Shown: positions 15,245 to 23,402 of the stretch, piece after piece
Layout of the letters: every line of letters starts with the position of its first letter
Numbering within the stretch: the first letter of the stretch is position 1
Assembly (NCBI GenBank): GCA_021817605.1
Contig: JAKAUN010000006.1
Location: 1 to 64,000, forward strand
Direction: 5' to 3'
DNA: 64,000 bases
DNA from: Thermoplasmata archaeon
GTDB lineage: Archaea > Thermoplasmatota > Thermoplasmata > Lutacidiplasmatales > UBA184
Translations under genes and position numbers: made by a program
The notes under the pieces: generated by a model
The model's database searches: none
The model's input: the letters and a program-made list of their open reading frames with translations, nothing else
What the model was told of the DNA's origin: nothing

Positions 15245-16312
15245 TCAGGGAGCTGGGGTATCGATCTGGACCCGTCTCTCGGAGGCGGCGCGGGAGCTGG
15301 TCCTCGGGGTCCGCTGGAGATAGTGCACCGCCCCGCCGATGACGCGGTCGCGCAGCGCCGCGAAGTCCGTCCAGCGGAACAGCGAAGGTTCCAGGTAGCA
15401 GGCGAGCGCGCAGCGGTTGCACGAGGTATAGGGTGCCCAGTCGAACTCGTTCCAGAGCTCACGGATGTTCACCGCCCAGACCGGGAGGCTCCCCTGATAC
15501 TCCTGGAGGACGTAGCAAGGCAGCACGATCCTTCCTGCCGGGTCGATGTTGATGGTGAGCCAGGGCTTGCAGTGCCACGGGTCCCCTTCGAACCAGGACC
15601 CTAGGATCGCGTCGAAGTACTCGACGGATTCCAGGAGCGGCGCCCCGCTCTTCCTCAGGTCCCGAAGCTGCTCGATCACCGGCCGCAGCGTCTCGGGGCG
15701 AGGGGAGAGGGGGTCGGCGGCCCGGTAGTCGTAGGCGATCTGCACGGTGAGCCCGACATCGAGTTGCTCGGCGAGTTCCACGACCTTCTCGGCCTGGTCG
15801 AGGTTCTCCCGGGTCACGGTGTGGCTGATCACGGTCGGAACCTCCGAGCGGGCGAGGCGGATCCCGTGCGTGGCGCGATCGAACGATCGGGGGATGCCGC
15901 GGAGGCGGTCGTGGGTCTCTCCGATGCCGTCCAGCGAGACGAACAAGAGGTCGAGATGCGGCGCGACCTCGGAGAGCCGCTGTTCGAGCAGCCAGCCGTT
16001 GGTCACCATCGAAGTGTGGAAACGGTCGTGGGCTTCTCGAAGGATCTCCCCGACGTCCCGACGAAGGAGCGGCTCGCCTCCCTCGAACCCAAGGAACGAG
16101 ACGCCGGCGTGCGCCAGGGCGTCCATGATTCGGATCTCGTCGGCGAGTCCGAGCAGCTCCTCGTCCTCCCGTCGCCAGAACGGGCACATCCGGCATTCGA
16201 GGTTGCAGCGATAGAGCAGCTTGTGCCCCGCGATCACGGGGGCTCTCTCCCCTCCAAGGTTGCCGAGCGCGCGTCGCAAGCTGCGGAGTACGACCGGCTT
16301 GATCACCGCCAT
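15245..16312 (-). CDS. Radical SAM protein with a C-terminal cysteine-rich (SPASM-like) region
   Basis: A 355-residue protein. The [4Fe-4S]/SAM motif is C36-x3-C40-x2-C43 (YRCNLECRMC). It is followed by GFEGGEPLLR (the GGE motif), TNGWLL and FVSLDGIGETHDRLRG. The C-terminal part has HCKPWLTINIDPAGRIVLPCY and CNRCALACY, cysteines that could bind a further cluster, as in SPASM/HpnH-like enzymes. Specific substrate unknown. The ATG at 16312 is chosen over an upstream start at 16558 because similarity to the family starts there. Confidence 0.8.
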   Translation of the reverse strand: MAVIKPVVLRSLRRALGNLGGERAPVIAGHKLLYRCNLECRMCPFWRREDEELLGLADEIRIMDALAHAGVSFLGFEGGEPLLRRDVGEILREAHDRFHTSMVTNGWLLEQRLSEVAPHLDLLFVSLDGIGETHDRLRGIPRSFDRATHGIRLARSEVPTVISHTVTRENLDQAEKVVELAEQLDVGLTVQIAYDYRAADPLSPRPETLRPVIEQLRDLRKSGAPLLESVEYFDAILGSWFEGDPWHCKPWLTINIDPAGRIVLPCYVLQEYQGSLPVWAVNIRELWNEFDWAPYTSCNRCALACYLEPSLFRWTDFAALRDRVIGGAVHYLQRTPRTSSRAASERRVQIDTPAP

Positions 16313-16617
16313 AGGCGCCTCGGCCGTGGCTCCGAGTGACGGCGGGCGCCGGGACCCTTCATGGATCGGCGGAAGCCCCCCAAGGTTTCCGGCGCACTTC
16401 CCTTTTCCCCTCCCCGGCGGTCGGGCCTTCTCCGAGGCGGGCCGAGGGGATTCTCTTCCGAATTCCTGGGAGCCCCCGTCGCGCCACGGGGTTCCTTCCC
16501 TCGGCCTCGTCGCCCCGCGCAGGGTCCGGGAGGAATGCGCAGCCGAGCCGGCGATCAAGGACGCGGCGGAGGGCGTGGGATGACCGTATAGGGTCCCCCG
16601 ACCGGGGACGCACGTAG
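16313..16617. other. Intergenic region, no gene seen
   Basis: About 300 bp between divergent genes. A TATA-like CGTATAGG (about 16583-16590) serves the downstream + strand gene. The rest shows only antisense-type open frames. Confidence 0.5.
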
Positions 16618-17208
16618 GTGGCTCGGATGCGTCGTATCAGCTTGCGGCTCTACGTGACGCTCGATGGGATCAGCGAGTTCCCGGAGTACCCTGGATCGGG
16701 CGAAGCTCCCACCGACGAGCCGGACGAGCTGGCCACGGAGATGTGGACGAAGAGCTGGGAGAACATCGACACTCTCCTGTTCGACCGCGAGACCTACGAA
16801 CAATGGGCGGAGTTCTGGCCGATCTCCCAGCGACCTCCAGAGGAGCACGGCTGGTACCGCCAGATGTCCGAGTTCGCGGAGCGGGCAGAGAAGGTGGTCT
16901 TCTCCGACACCCTGAAGGAGCCCGTCTGGCGGAACACCCGGGTCCTGAGCGGGGACCTTGCGGCCGCGGTCGCGACGCTGCGCTCGGAGTCGGGCAAGGA
17001 GATGGCCTTGGTCGGGAGCACCCGCCTCGCCCAGCAATTCATGCGCCTCCACCTCCTCGACGAGTACTTCCTCGCGGTGTTCCCGGTGGTCCTCGGGAGG
17101 GGCCCCTCGCTCTTCGGGGCCCTCGAGCGCCAGGAGACCTTGGAGCTCCTCGAGGTCAAGCGGTGCCGGTTTGGTGAGCTGTTCCTGCACTACCGGTCGC
17201 TCCGCTAG
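16618..17208 (+). CDS. Dihydrofolate reductase-like (RibD C-terminal domain) protein
   Basis: A 196-residue protein of the YyaP/RibD_C group. It starts RISLRLYVTLDGISEFPEYP, has a TLLFDRETYEQWAEFWP segment, KVVFSDTLKEPVWRNTRVLSGD, MALVGSTRLAQQFMRLHLLDEY and FPVVLGRGPSLF, the hallmarks of this NADPH-binding fold. Related proteins reduce pterins or flavin precursors, but many are uncharacterised. GTG 16618 lies 31 bp after a TATA element; ATG 16627 is an alternative. Confidence 0.8.
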   Translation: MARMRRISLRLYVTLDGISEFPEYPGSGEAPTDEPDELATEMWTKSWENIDTLLFDRETYEQWAEFWPISQRPPEEHGWYRQMSEFAERAEKVVFSDTLKEPVWRNTRVLSGDLAAAVATLRSESGKEMALVGSTRLAQQFMRLHLLDEYFLAVFPVVLGRGPSLFGALERQETLELLEVKRCRFGELFLHYRSLR

Positions 17209-17229
17209 CCGATGCACGGAGCCCGACGC

Positions 17230-17640
17230 TCCCGGCGGGACTGCGCCGACGCGTGAGGCTCGGCTCCTGTCCTCGGGTCGCAGCAGGTCCCGTCTCGGGG
17301 CGGGGCCTCCTAGGGGGCTCGTCCCACCACGGTAACCCATGTCGGGGACGCCGAGCGGACGCGCGAAAGCCGACGCCGCTCGCCCCCGGCGAGCGGGCCC
17401 GGAGGGCGTTGTTTTGTCCGACCGCAGGGGGAACTCCCCGTGGTGGCCGGCTCGTCAGCCCGGGGTCCGGGGGCCAGCCAGTAGCCGGGTCGCTGCGCGG
17501 TGTCGACCTCTCACCCCAACGACCGTCGCGGGGTGCCGAGGGCCGGTAAGCAACGGTACGTTGGGCTCCGGGCACCTCGTCCGGCGGCCGCCCTACTCCC
17601 GGTCTCCCTCCGTCGAGGAGCGAGGACGCGAGCGTGACGG
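17230..17640 (+). ncRNA. Possible structured non-coding RNA (SRP 7S-like candidate)
   Basis: About 500 bp without a convincing gene but rich in complementary segments. GTCCTCG (about 17276-17282) can pair with CGAGGAC near 17620. GCCCGGAG near 17398 can pair with CTCCGGGC near 17558. CCGCTCGCC-CCC-GGCGAGCGG is a perfect hairpin. A CTAGGGGGCTCG...GGTAACCC stretch resembles the Alu-domain region of archaeal SRP RNA, and GGCCGGTAAGCAACGG faintly resembles the helix 8 strand. The match is incomplete and the strand is not certain. A covariance-model search would decide. Confidence 0.35.
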
Positions 17641-17716
17641 GCCATCCCGCAAGGACAGTTTCGGGTTCCGCACGCTGACCGGTGGAGAAATATGCCCGCC
17701 GTCCTAGGTGGGTTCC

Positions 17717-18214
17717 GTGACGAGGCGACGGGGCGTCGCCGGAGGGCTCCTCCTGGTGGCGGCGGTGATCCTTGCCGTCCTCGCGCTGACCCTGCAGTTC
17801 CCGGAGGGGACCCACTCGGCCCAAACCCCTTGGGAGCTGGCCAGCACTTCGGCCTTCGCCCTCTCAGCGACCATCACGTGGAACGGCGCGACCGCATCGA
17901 CCCGTGTCTACATCGCCCACGGGGGCGCGGATTGCAGCGTGCTCTCCTCGGTGATCGACGAGGGTTCCGGCGCCAGCGGAGCGCTACACTTCACCCTCGT
18001 TCCAGGCACTCCCTACGAGATCTTCGCCTGCAACGATGCTGCCGCCTCGTCCACGCAGTTCACGCTCCTCGCTGCGGGGGCCCAGGGCTACACCCTCTTC
18101 CTGGCCATCGGCGCCGGGATTTTCGCCATCGCGGGACTGGCCGTCCTTCTCACCGGGCGGGAGCCGCGGCGCCGCTTCGTTCCTCGCCGTCCCCGGCACC
18201 GCGAGTTCGACTAG
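17717..18214 (+). CDS. Membrane-anchored exported protein of unknown function
   Basis: A protein of 165 residues from GTG 17717 (or 168 from GTG 17708). An N-terminal TM helix (GVAGGLLLVAAVILAVLALTL) is followed by about 90 Ser/Thr/Ala-rich extracellular residues with two cysteines (DCSVL and FACND). A second TM helix (LFLAIGAGIFAIAGLAVLL) and an Arg-rich cytoplasmic tail end the protein. The topology suggests a beta-rich domain displayed outside. GTG 17717 is preferred because AAATATG sits about 29 bp upstream. Family not recognised. Confidence 0.65.
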   Translation: MTRRRGVAGGLLLVAAVILAVLALTLQFPEGTHSAQTPWELASTSAFALSATITWNGATASTRVYIAHGGADCSVLSSVIDEGSGASGALHFTLVPGTPYEIFACNDAAASSTQFTLLAAGAQGYTLFLAIGAGIFAIAGLAVLLTGREPRRRFVPRRPRHREFD

Positions 18215-18310
18215 ATCGCTCGTTTCGCTCCCGGGCAGCGCGAGCGGTATCCTGCTCTGCCCTCACCTTAGGGAGGGGGCCGCCCGAGAGCCCGCGGTCC
18301 GAGGGACGGG

Positions 18311-18784
18311 CTACCCTGGAAGATCCTTCTTCAGGAGGAGCGAGGCGACCTTGTAGCCGGTGCCCTCGTAGAGGGCTCGGGCCGCGGCGTTGGCCGAGAA
18401 GACGTGCAGGGCAACCCCCCGCGCGCCGAGACGCCGCGCTTCCTCCTCGACGATGCGGAGGATCGCCCTACCGGTACCGTGCCGTCGTTGGTCCTCGTTC
18501 ACGCCGATCCAGAAGACCCAGACCCGCGGGATGCCGCCCCAGTCCTGGAGGGCATACCAGACATTCCCTACGGGAAGGCCGGCCTCGTTGACGACCTTGC
18601 GGACAAACTGGTTGGGGCTCTCCTGTCCCGCGGGCAGAAGGCGGTCGATCTCCTCCCGCGCCAAGCGCAACGACTCTTCGGGGGACCAGTTGCCCGCCGC
18701 GGTGTGATCCCGGGCATAGTCCCGATGGAGCCGATCGATGAAGCCGGAGAACTCCTCCTCGCGCATCCTCTCGAAGCGGATCAT
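18311..18784 (-). CDS. GNAT-family N-acetyltransferase
   Basis: A 157-residue protein. Motif A, VFWIGVNEDQRRHGTGRAILRIVEEEARRLG, contains the Q/R-x-x-G-x-G/A acetyl-CoA loop. Motif B is GVALHVFSANAAARALYEGTGYKV. The N-terminal half has the alpha1-alpha2 helices with RMREEEFSGFIDRLH. Acceptor unknown. The ATG at 18784 is preferred to one at 18877 because a TATA element (GCATTATG) lies 28 bp upstream and the extra residues look non-coding. Confidence 0.85.
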   Translation of the reverse strand: MIRFERMREEEFSGFIDRLHRDYARDHTAAGNWSPEESLRLAREEIDRLLPAGQESPNQFVRKVVNEAGLPVGNVWYALQDWGGIPRVWVFWIGVNEDQRRHGTGRAILRIVEEEARRLGARGVALHVFSANAAARALYEGTGYKVASLLLKKDLPG

Positions 18785-19021
18785 CGGTTCGTGGAGAGCC
18801 AGGGACTCATAATGCGGGAGCGGCCCACGCCCCCGACGCAGGGTCCCGGGCGCCCCGTCGGAAAGGAGGGTCGCCACACCCGTTCGATGTCCAAAATCCG
18901 CGCAAACGGTGCGCGATACGGCAGGCCGGACCGAGCACAGGCCGTTCTCCGTGTGGCTCCTCTCGGCAGGATTAATAGCGAACTCGTGATAATCCTCCCC
19001 GAGGGCGCGGGAGAGCCGAAA

Positions 19022-19681
19022 ATGATCGTAGGCATCGCGGAAGCAGAGGCAGCGGGAAGGGCAGCGGCGATGGCGGCAGCGAAGGCGGCGGCGGCCATGC
19101 AGGCCGTGGCCTCGCTCAAGATCGCGGAGACGGCCAAGGCCGTGGTGAGCAAGTTCTCCGCGGCCGACATGGTCGCGGCCAAGGCCGCGGCGGCCAAGGC
19201 AATGGTCACGGCGAAGGCCGCGGCAGCGAAGTTCGCCATGACCAAGGCGGCGATCGCCCGGGCAGCCCTGGCCAAGGCGTCGCTGGCGCGGGCCGAGCTC
19301 GCGCAGGCGATCCTCGCCAAGGGCGCACTCGCGAAGGCGGCGATCGGACGCGTCGCGCTCGCCGAAGCGGCGCTAGCCAAGAGCGCGCTCGCGAAGGCGA
19401 CGATCGGACGCGCCGCGCTCGCCCAGGCGGCGATCGCCAAGGCCTCGCTCGCGAAGGCCACGCTCGCGCGTGCGGAGCTCGCTGAGGCGGCTCTGGCCAA
19501 GGCCTCGCTCGCGAAGGCCACGCTCGCGCGTGCGGAGCTCGCCAAGGCGGCTCTGGCCAAGGCCGCGCTCGCGAAGGCCGCTGTAGCCCAGGCCGCCCTC
19601 GCCAAGGCCGCTCTGGCGAAGGCCGCCGTAGCCCAAGCCGCCATCGCCAAGGCCGCTCTGGCGAAGGCCGCGCTGGCCTAG
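19022..19681 (+). CDS. Alanine/lysine-rich pentapeptide-repeat-like protein
   Basis: A 219-residue protein of unusual composition, mostly Ala with Lys, Leu and few acidic residues. Residues 1-75 are Ala-rich with MIVGIAEAEAAG at the start. From about residue 76 to the end it is built of some 28 five-residue units of the form A-[ASTE]-[LIV]-[AG]-[KRQE], such as ALAKASLARAELAQA. The placement of Ala at i-2 and Leu/Ile/Val at i fits a pentapeptide-repeat beta-helix, though i-1 is not Asp/Asn. A lysine-rich DNA-binding tail is the alternative. TATA element ATTAATAG lies about 48 bp upstream. No signal peptide. Confidence 0.75.
   Translation: MIVGIAEAEAAGRAAAMAAAKAAAAMQAVASLKIAETAKAVVSKFSAADMVAAKAAAAKAMVTAKAAAAKFAMTKAAIARAALAKASLARAELAQAILAKGALAKAAIGRVALAEAALAKSALAKATIGRAALAQAAIAKASLAKATLARAELAEAALAKASLAKATLARAELAKAALAKAALAKAAVAQAALAKAALAKAAVAQAAIAKAALAKAALA
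19321..19680 (+). repeat. 60-bp and 45-bp coding tandem repeats
   Basis: The repeat region is organised in 60-bp blocks (four pentapeptides): 19321-19380 resembles 19381-19440, and 19441-19500 matches 19501-19560 at 58 of 60 bases. 19576-19620 and 19621-19665 are a 45-bp near-duplicate. This indicates recent expansion by slippage or unequal exchange inside the gene. Confidence 0.85.
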
Positions 19682-19804
19682 GCGGCTCGGTAGCGGACCG
19701 GGTGGGGCGACACGCCCCCCCGGTCCCAGGATGTCGGAAGGATCGTTCTCCCCGCTCGCGGGGGCCCTCGACCGGAGGTCCCCTGCGACCACGCCCTGCT
19801 TGTC

Positions 19805-20764
19805 TCAGGGACCGCGCTGCACGTGGGCCGAAAGTTTGTCGCTGAACCAGCTCGGGTAGAAGGTCGAACCCAGGGGGAAGGTGCGTTGCACGCGCGCGAC
19901 TCCGTCGACCCCCGCGAGGCCTCTCAAGAACCTCTCGAGCACCGTGGGGGCGTCCGCCGGCACCAGACCGGCGACCATGTTCGGGAGCCGTTCGGGCTCG
20001 ACGCCGAAGCCGTCGCAGGCCACCGGCATCCACGCCGTCGCCTCCTCGGTCACCCACCGCATGACGGCGTCGAAGGCCTGGGGTCTCCGCAGGCTGGCTC
20101 CCACGAACGCGAGGGGGAACTCCTCAGAGGACGGCCCGTGGGTCCACCAGCAGGCGTGCGACTCGATGAGCTGCTGGTAGCTGCGGGCGGCGGTCTTGAG
20201 GGCGATCCCGGCGGCCTTCGCGATCTCGGCGAGCGTGGCGTCCGGCGCGCGCCAGACGCTCTCGAGCACCCGCCAACACAGCGGGCTGAGCTCCCGCTCG
20301 CACGGAGGGATGTAGTACAGCCGGGGGGCCGCGGGGCCGCCGGCGGGCGACAGTCGCCCGATGAGGGCTCCGAGACGGGCCGCCGTAGCCTCGCTATCGG
20401 AAAGGAAATGGACCTGGATCTTCCGCTGGTCCTCGTCCATGAGGTCGCGCGTGAAGACGACGCCCTCCACCAGCGCGAGGTCCCGCAGGATGCGGTCGAC
20501 CTCCCCAGGGTGCTTCACCGGCAGGTCGGCTACGAACGCGCGCTTGCCAAAGAGCGACGGGTTGGGCGTGACGAACGTGTCGCGGAGGTATCCGCGCTCG
20601 GCCAGGCGACGAAGGCGCGAGCGGACGCCGCTCTCGCTGATCGCGACGCGTTCGGCGATCTCGCGCGGGGTGATCCTCGGATCGATGATCCGTCGCCCTC
20701 CCCAGAACCTCGCCTCGCCTCCGCGGGAGAGGTAGCGGTAGATCGCGAAGTCGAGCGGATCCAA
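19805..20764 (-). CDS. Lrp/AsnC-like transcriptional regulator with two HTH segments
   Basis: A 319-residue protein. An N-terminal winged helix (LDFAIYRYLSRGG, then ITPREIAERVAISESGVRSRLRRLAERGYL) is followed by a ligand-sensing-like alpha/beta segment (VDRILRDLALVEGVVFTRDLMD). A second HTH follows (LCWRVLESVWRAPDATLAEIAKAAGIALKTAARSYQQLIE), then another sensing segment. The duplicated layout is common in archaeal AsnC relatives. Effector and targets are unknown. The start is TTG 20764, with a TATA-like CTTTAGG about 36 bp upstream. It may act on nearby accessory genes, but nothing in the sequence shows this. Confidence 0.75.
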   Translation of the reverse strand: MDPLDFAIYRYLSRGGEARFWGGRRIIDPRITPREIAERVAISESGVRSRLRRLAERGYLRDTFVTPNPSLFGKRAFVADLPVKHPGEVDRILRDLALVEGVVFTRDLMDEDQRKIQVHFLSDSEATAARLGALIGRLSPAGGPAAPRLYYIPPCERELSPLCWRVLESVWRAPDATLAEIAKAAGIALKTAARSYQQLIESHACWWTHGPSSEEFPLAFVGASLRRPQAFDAVMRWVTEEATAWMPVACDGFGVEPERLPNMVAGLVPADAPTVLERFLRGLAGVDGVARVQRTFPLGSTFYPSWFSDKLSAHVQRGP

Positions 20765-20875
20765 GGCGCGGCCCTCACCGGCCCCACGGTCTTTGTTCCT
20801 AAAGTTTGTTCGGCGGACGGTCCCACCCTCGGTTAGCGGAGCGCGCGACGCCGGAGCCCGCCCGGGGGCCGTCGC

Positions 20876-21316
20876 TCAGTCCGTCAGCGCGTCGTTCGCG
20901 GCTCTCAGCCGACGGCTCATCTCTTCGAGCACGCTGAGGACGACCGAGGGCTCGCTCGCGGCGAAGCCCCAGAAGTCCCATTTGGAGAGCACCGCCATCT
21001 TCGAGGGACAAACGGCCACGACATCGGCGGAGCGAGGCTGGTTGTCGAACAAGGACATCTCGCCGAAGAACTGTCCGGCTCCCAGCTGCGCGAGGCGTCG
21101 GCTCTTGCGTCGGACCTCCACGGAGCCGTCCAGGAGCAGGTAGAGGCCGTTGCCCTTGTCGCCGTGCTTGACGACCGTCTCGCCCTCCTCGAAGCTGACG
21201 ACCTCCGCGGACTTCGCCAGGGTCCGCAACTGGGTCTGAGGAAGGGAACCGAGGATCGCGACCTTCTTGAGGCGCTGGGCGAGCTCACCCGAGGGGAACG
21301 CCGAGGTCTGCGCCAC
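20876..21316 (-). CDS. Stand-alone cyclic nucleotide-binding domain protein
   Basis: A 146-residue protein with one cNMP-binding domain: LKKVAILGSLPQTQLRTLAKSAEVVSFEEGETVVKHGD, LYLLLDGSVEV and the phosphate-binding cassette FGEMSLFDNQPRSADVVA with Glu and Arg in place. Helices after residue 115 lack an HTH or kinase domain, so it is a sensor without an obvious output. GTG start with a TATA element (ATTAATG) 26 bp upstream, so the transcript is probably leaderless. Ligand could be cAMP, cGMP or none. Confidence 0.85.
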   Translation of the reverse strand: MAQTSAFPSGELAQRLKKVAILGSLPQTQLRTLAKSAEVVSFEEGETVVKHGDKGNGLYLLLDGSVEVRRKSRRLAQLGAGQFFGEMSLFDNQPRSADVVAVCPSKMAVLSKWDFWGFAASEPSVVLSVLEEMSRRLRAANDALTD

Positions 21317-21946
21317 GAAAACCCCGTACGGCTTCTGGCATTAATACGTATCTCCGGATCCGGGAGCGGCTCGGGCTCCTCCTCGCCATGGACCGGAACA
21401 CCGTCGCGAGCCACGTCTCCCCGACGAACGGCCCGGGCACGGGAGGGTCGTCGGGTCCTCGCCTCGGCGGCCGAGCTGGTCCAGAGGCTCTCGATTTCGG
21501 CCAGGGCGCGGCAGTTCCCCGGCGCTTGCTGGTCGCGGCCTCCGGTTCCCCCGCGACCCTGGGGACAGGGGAAACTCACGGCGTCCTTGTGGCGCTTAGG
21601 GGCCAAAGGAGGAGTGGCGACGCGGGCTCGGCCAGCGGTCCCTCGGCGGGCCTTGGGTCGGAACCCCCGAGGAGGTGCCCTGTCGTTTGCCTAGGAGCGG
21701 CGGCAACCGTTCGTCGATCTCGCCGCCTCCGCGGGTGCCGTTGACGGCCAAAGCCCGCCGAAGAACGCTTCGCGAGAAGGGAGCCGCGACACCCTCCCGG
21801 CACGGGAGGGCGGGCGGGATAGCCCCGCGACGGGCGGAGCTACGGCTCTCCCCGAGGTTGGGGTCCTGCGGAAAAGGGAAGGAACGGGTTGGCCCGCCGC
21901 GGAGCCGGGTCCTGAGGGGACACGCCCCGCATCGGAGCGAAGGGTC
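21317..21946. other. 630-bp intergenic region, no gene seen
   Basis: Only low-complexity, shadow-type frames occur. A perfect hairpin (CCCTCCCG, loop GCA, CGGGAGGG) lies at 21792-21810, downstream of the S53 gene on its strand. It is a possible 3'-end structure, but no T-run follows. I could not recognise RNase P RNA or another known RNA here. Confidence 0.4.
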
Positions 21947-23266
21947 CTACAGCGCAGCGACCACGCTCGACTCGACCGGAGAGCCGATCCCCGTGCAGGC
22001 GTCGTAGCCGACGCTGGCGTAGTAGACGTTGTTGTTGCCGCTGGTGATGTCGTGGACGCTCGAGGTTCCCAGGAGCCCGTAGAGCAGGCCGTGGACCGAC
22101 CCGCCGTTCAGGTTCGCGTCGCCCGCCGACAGCGCGTCCGCGAAGATTGCCGACCACTGCGGTGCCGCGGCGCTCGTGCCGCCGACCTGCTCCCAGCCGG
22201 TGTAGCCGGAGGTGTCGTAGACCCAGACGCCGGTGTACGGGCTCGCGTCGTAGGAGACATCCGGCACCGCGCGGCCCGTCGGGGCGGACGCCCCGGAGCC
22301 GGTGGTGACCTTGATGCCCTGCGAGCTCTGGTAGCTCGGCTCCGCGAAGCAGGAGCTCACTCCGCCGCCGGTCGCCCCCGAGGCGTCGTTCCAGACGACC
22401 TCGCCGCTCCAGGCGTAGCTTGAGGTCGTCGTGAGGGTCGTGCCGCCGGCTCCGACCACGCTGGGGTCGGCCGAGGGGTAGTCGACGGTCGGCGCGTGGG
22501 TCCCGTCGTTCGCGCCGCTGTCGCCGGAGGCAGCGACCGGGATCACGCCGGCCGCGGAAGCGTTGGTGAAGTAGCTCGACTCGGAGATCTCCGTCGAGCA
22601 GCCCAGGCTGCTCTCGGCCGATCCCCAGCTCATCGAGATGATCTTGGCCCCGTGGGAGACCGCGTAGGGAACGGCGTCGTTGATGAGGTAGGTGAGCGAG
22701 CTCGAGGGCGTGACGATCAGGAGGAGGGAGGCAGCGGGGGCCATGGCGTGGGCCCACTCGACGTCGAGCGACGTCTCGAGGCCCCAGCCGGAGTTCTTGC
22801 CGTGCACCGAACCGAACGGGGTCACGACGGTGAGGCTCGGGGCGGGAAGTCCCATCACCTGGTCGAAGCAGGCGACGTCGCTCGAGAGCGAGGGGCTCCC
22901 GTAGGCGTCGAGGATGGCGATCGTCTCACCTGCGCCGCTCGCGGAGGAGTAGGAGTAGGCGCTACGCATCTCGCTCGCGGTGTAGGCGACCCCGTTGGCG
23001 GACGGCAGCGTCGTCGTACAGGTACTGCCGCCCCCGCCTCCGTGTCCCCCGTGAGGAGCGGAAGGGGACGTTGGCACGGAGATCACTCCGAAGGACGGAT
23101 GTGCCATGGGCAGCAGAGATGGCGCGGCTGCTACCGCGGCCGCGACGGGCTGAGCCGTCACCGCCACGCCGAAAAAGCCGAACCCAAGGACGAGCAGTGC
23201 CGCAACCGACACCGCCGAGCTCGCTCGCGTGCCTCGCCGAGCCGATTGCTCTCTTCGAGGGGCCAT
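21947..23266 (-). CDS. Secreted S53 (sedolisin/kumamolisin-like) serine-carboxyl peptidase
   Basis: A 439-residue acid protease for extracellular protein degradation. Signal peptide: RRGTRASS then a 20-residue hydrophobic stretch ending near AQPVAAA. The catalytic residues are E and D in GLETSLDVEW (E164, D168), the oxyanion D in AASGDSGAND (D249) and the nucleophile in GGTSAAAP (S365). The terminal DITSGNN...YDACTGIGSPV matches the calcium site. The usual prodomain of about 150-180 residues is absent; a Gly/His/Ser linker of about 40 residues precedes the catalytic domain. ATG 23266 is preferred, with TCTATGG about 25 bp upstream. Confidence 0.9.
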   Translation of the reverse strand: MAPRREQSARRGTRASSAVSVAALLVLGFGFFGVAVTAQPVAAAVAAAPSLLPMAHPSFGVISVPTSPSAPHGGHGGGGGSTCTTTLPSANGVAYTASEMRSAYSYSSASGAGETIAILDAYGSPSLSSDVACFDQVMGLPAPSLTVVTPFGSVHGKNSGWGLETSLDVEWAHAMAPAASLLLIVTPSSSLTYLINDAVPYAVSHGAKIISMSWGSAESSLGCSTEISESSYFTNASAAGVIPVAASGDSGANDGTHAPTVDYPSADPSVVGAGGTTLTTTSSYAWSGEVVWNDASGATGGGVSSCFAEPSYQSSQGIKVTTGSGASAPTGRAVPDVSYDASPYTGVWVYDTSGYTGWEQVGGTSAAAPQWSAIFADALSAGDANLNGGSVHGLLYGLLGTSSVHDITSGNNNVYYASVGYDACTGIGSPVESSVVAAL

Positions 23267-23402
23267 GCGGCCGAAATCGAGAGGGGGTCCATAGACCTTC
23301 CGATGTACCACCCCGGTGGCGACGCGTTCGCGCAGCCGAGGTGGCCCGACGGGCCGAGGTCGGAGTGCCCGGCCCGCCGGTCCGGCTCTCGGTGGGCCCG
23401 CT

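Noticed and set aside
16312-16558. Longer N-terminus of the radical SAM protein
   Set aside because: The extra 82 residues are low-complexity Arg/Gly/Pro without similarity to the family; ATG 16312 fits the conserved start.
21792-21810. Intrinsic terminator after the S53 gene
   Set aside because: The stem is perfect, but there is no T-run, and it lies over 130 bp from the stop codon.
21317-21946. RNase P RNA gene in the large intergenic gap
   Set aside because: The universally conserved GAGGAAAGUCC-type and ACAGAAA-type blocks could not be found on either strand.
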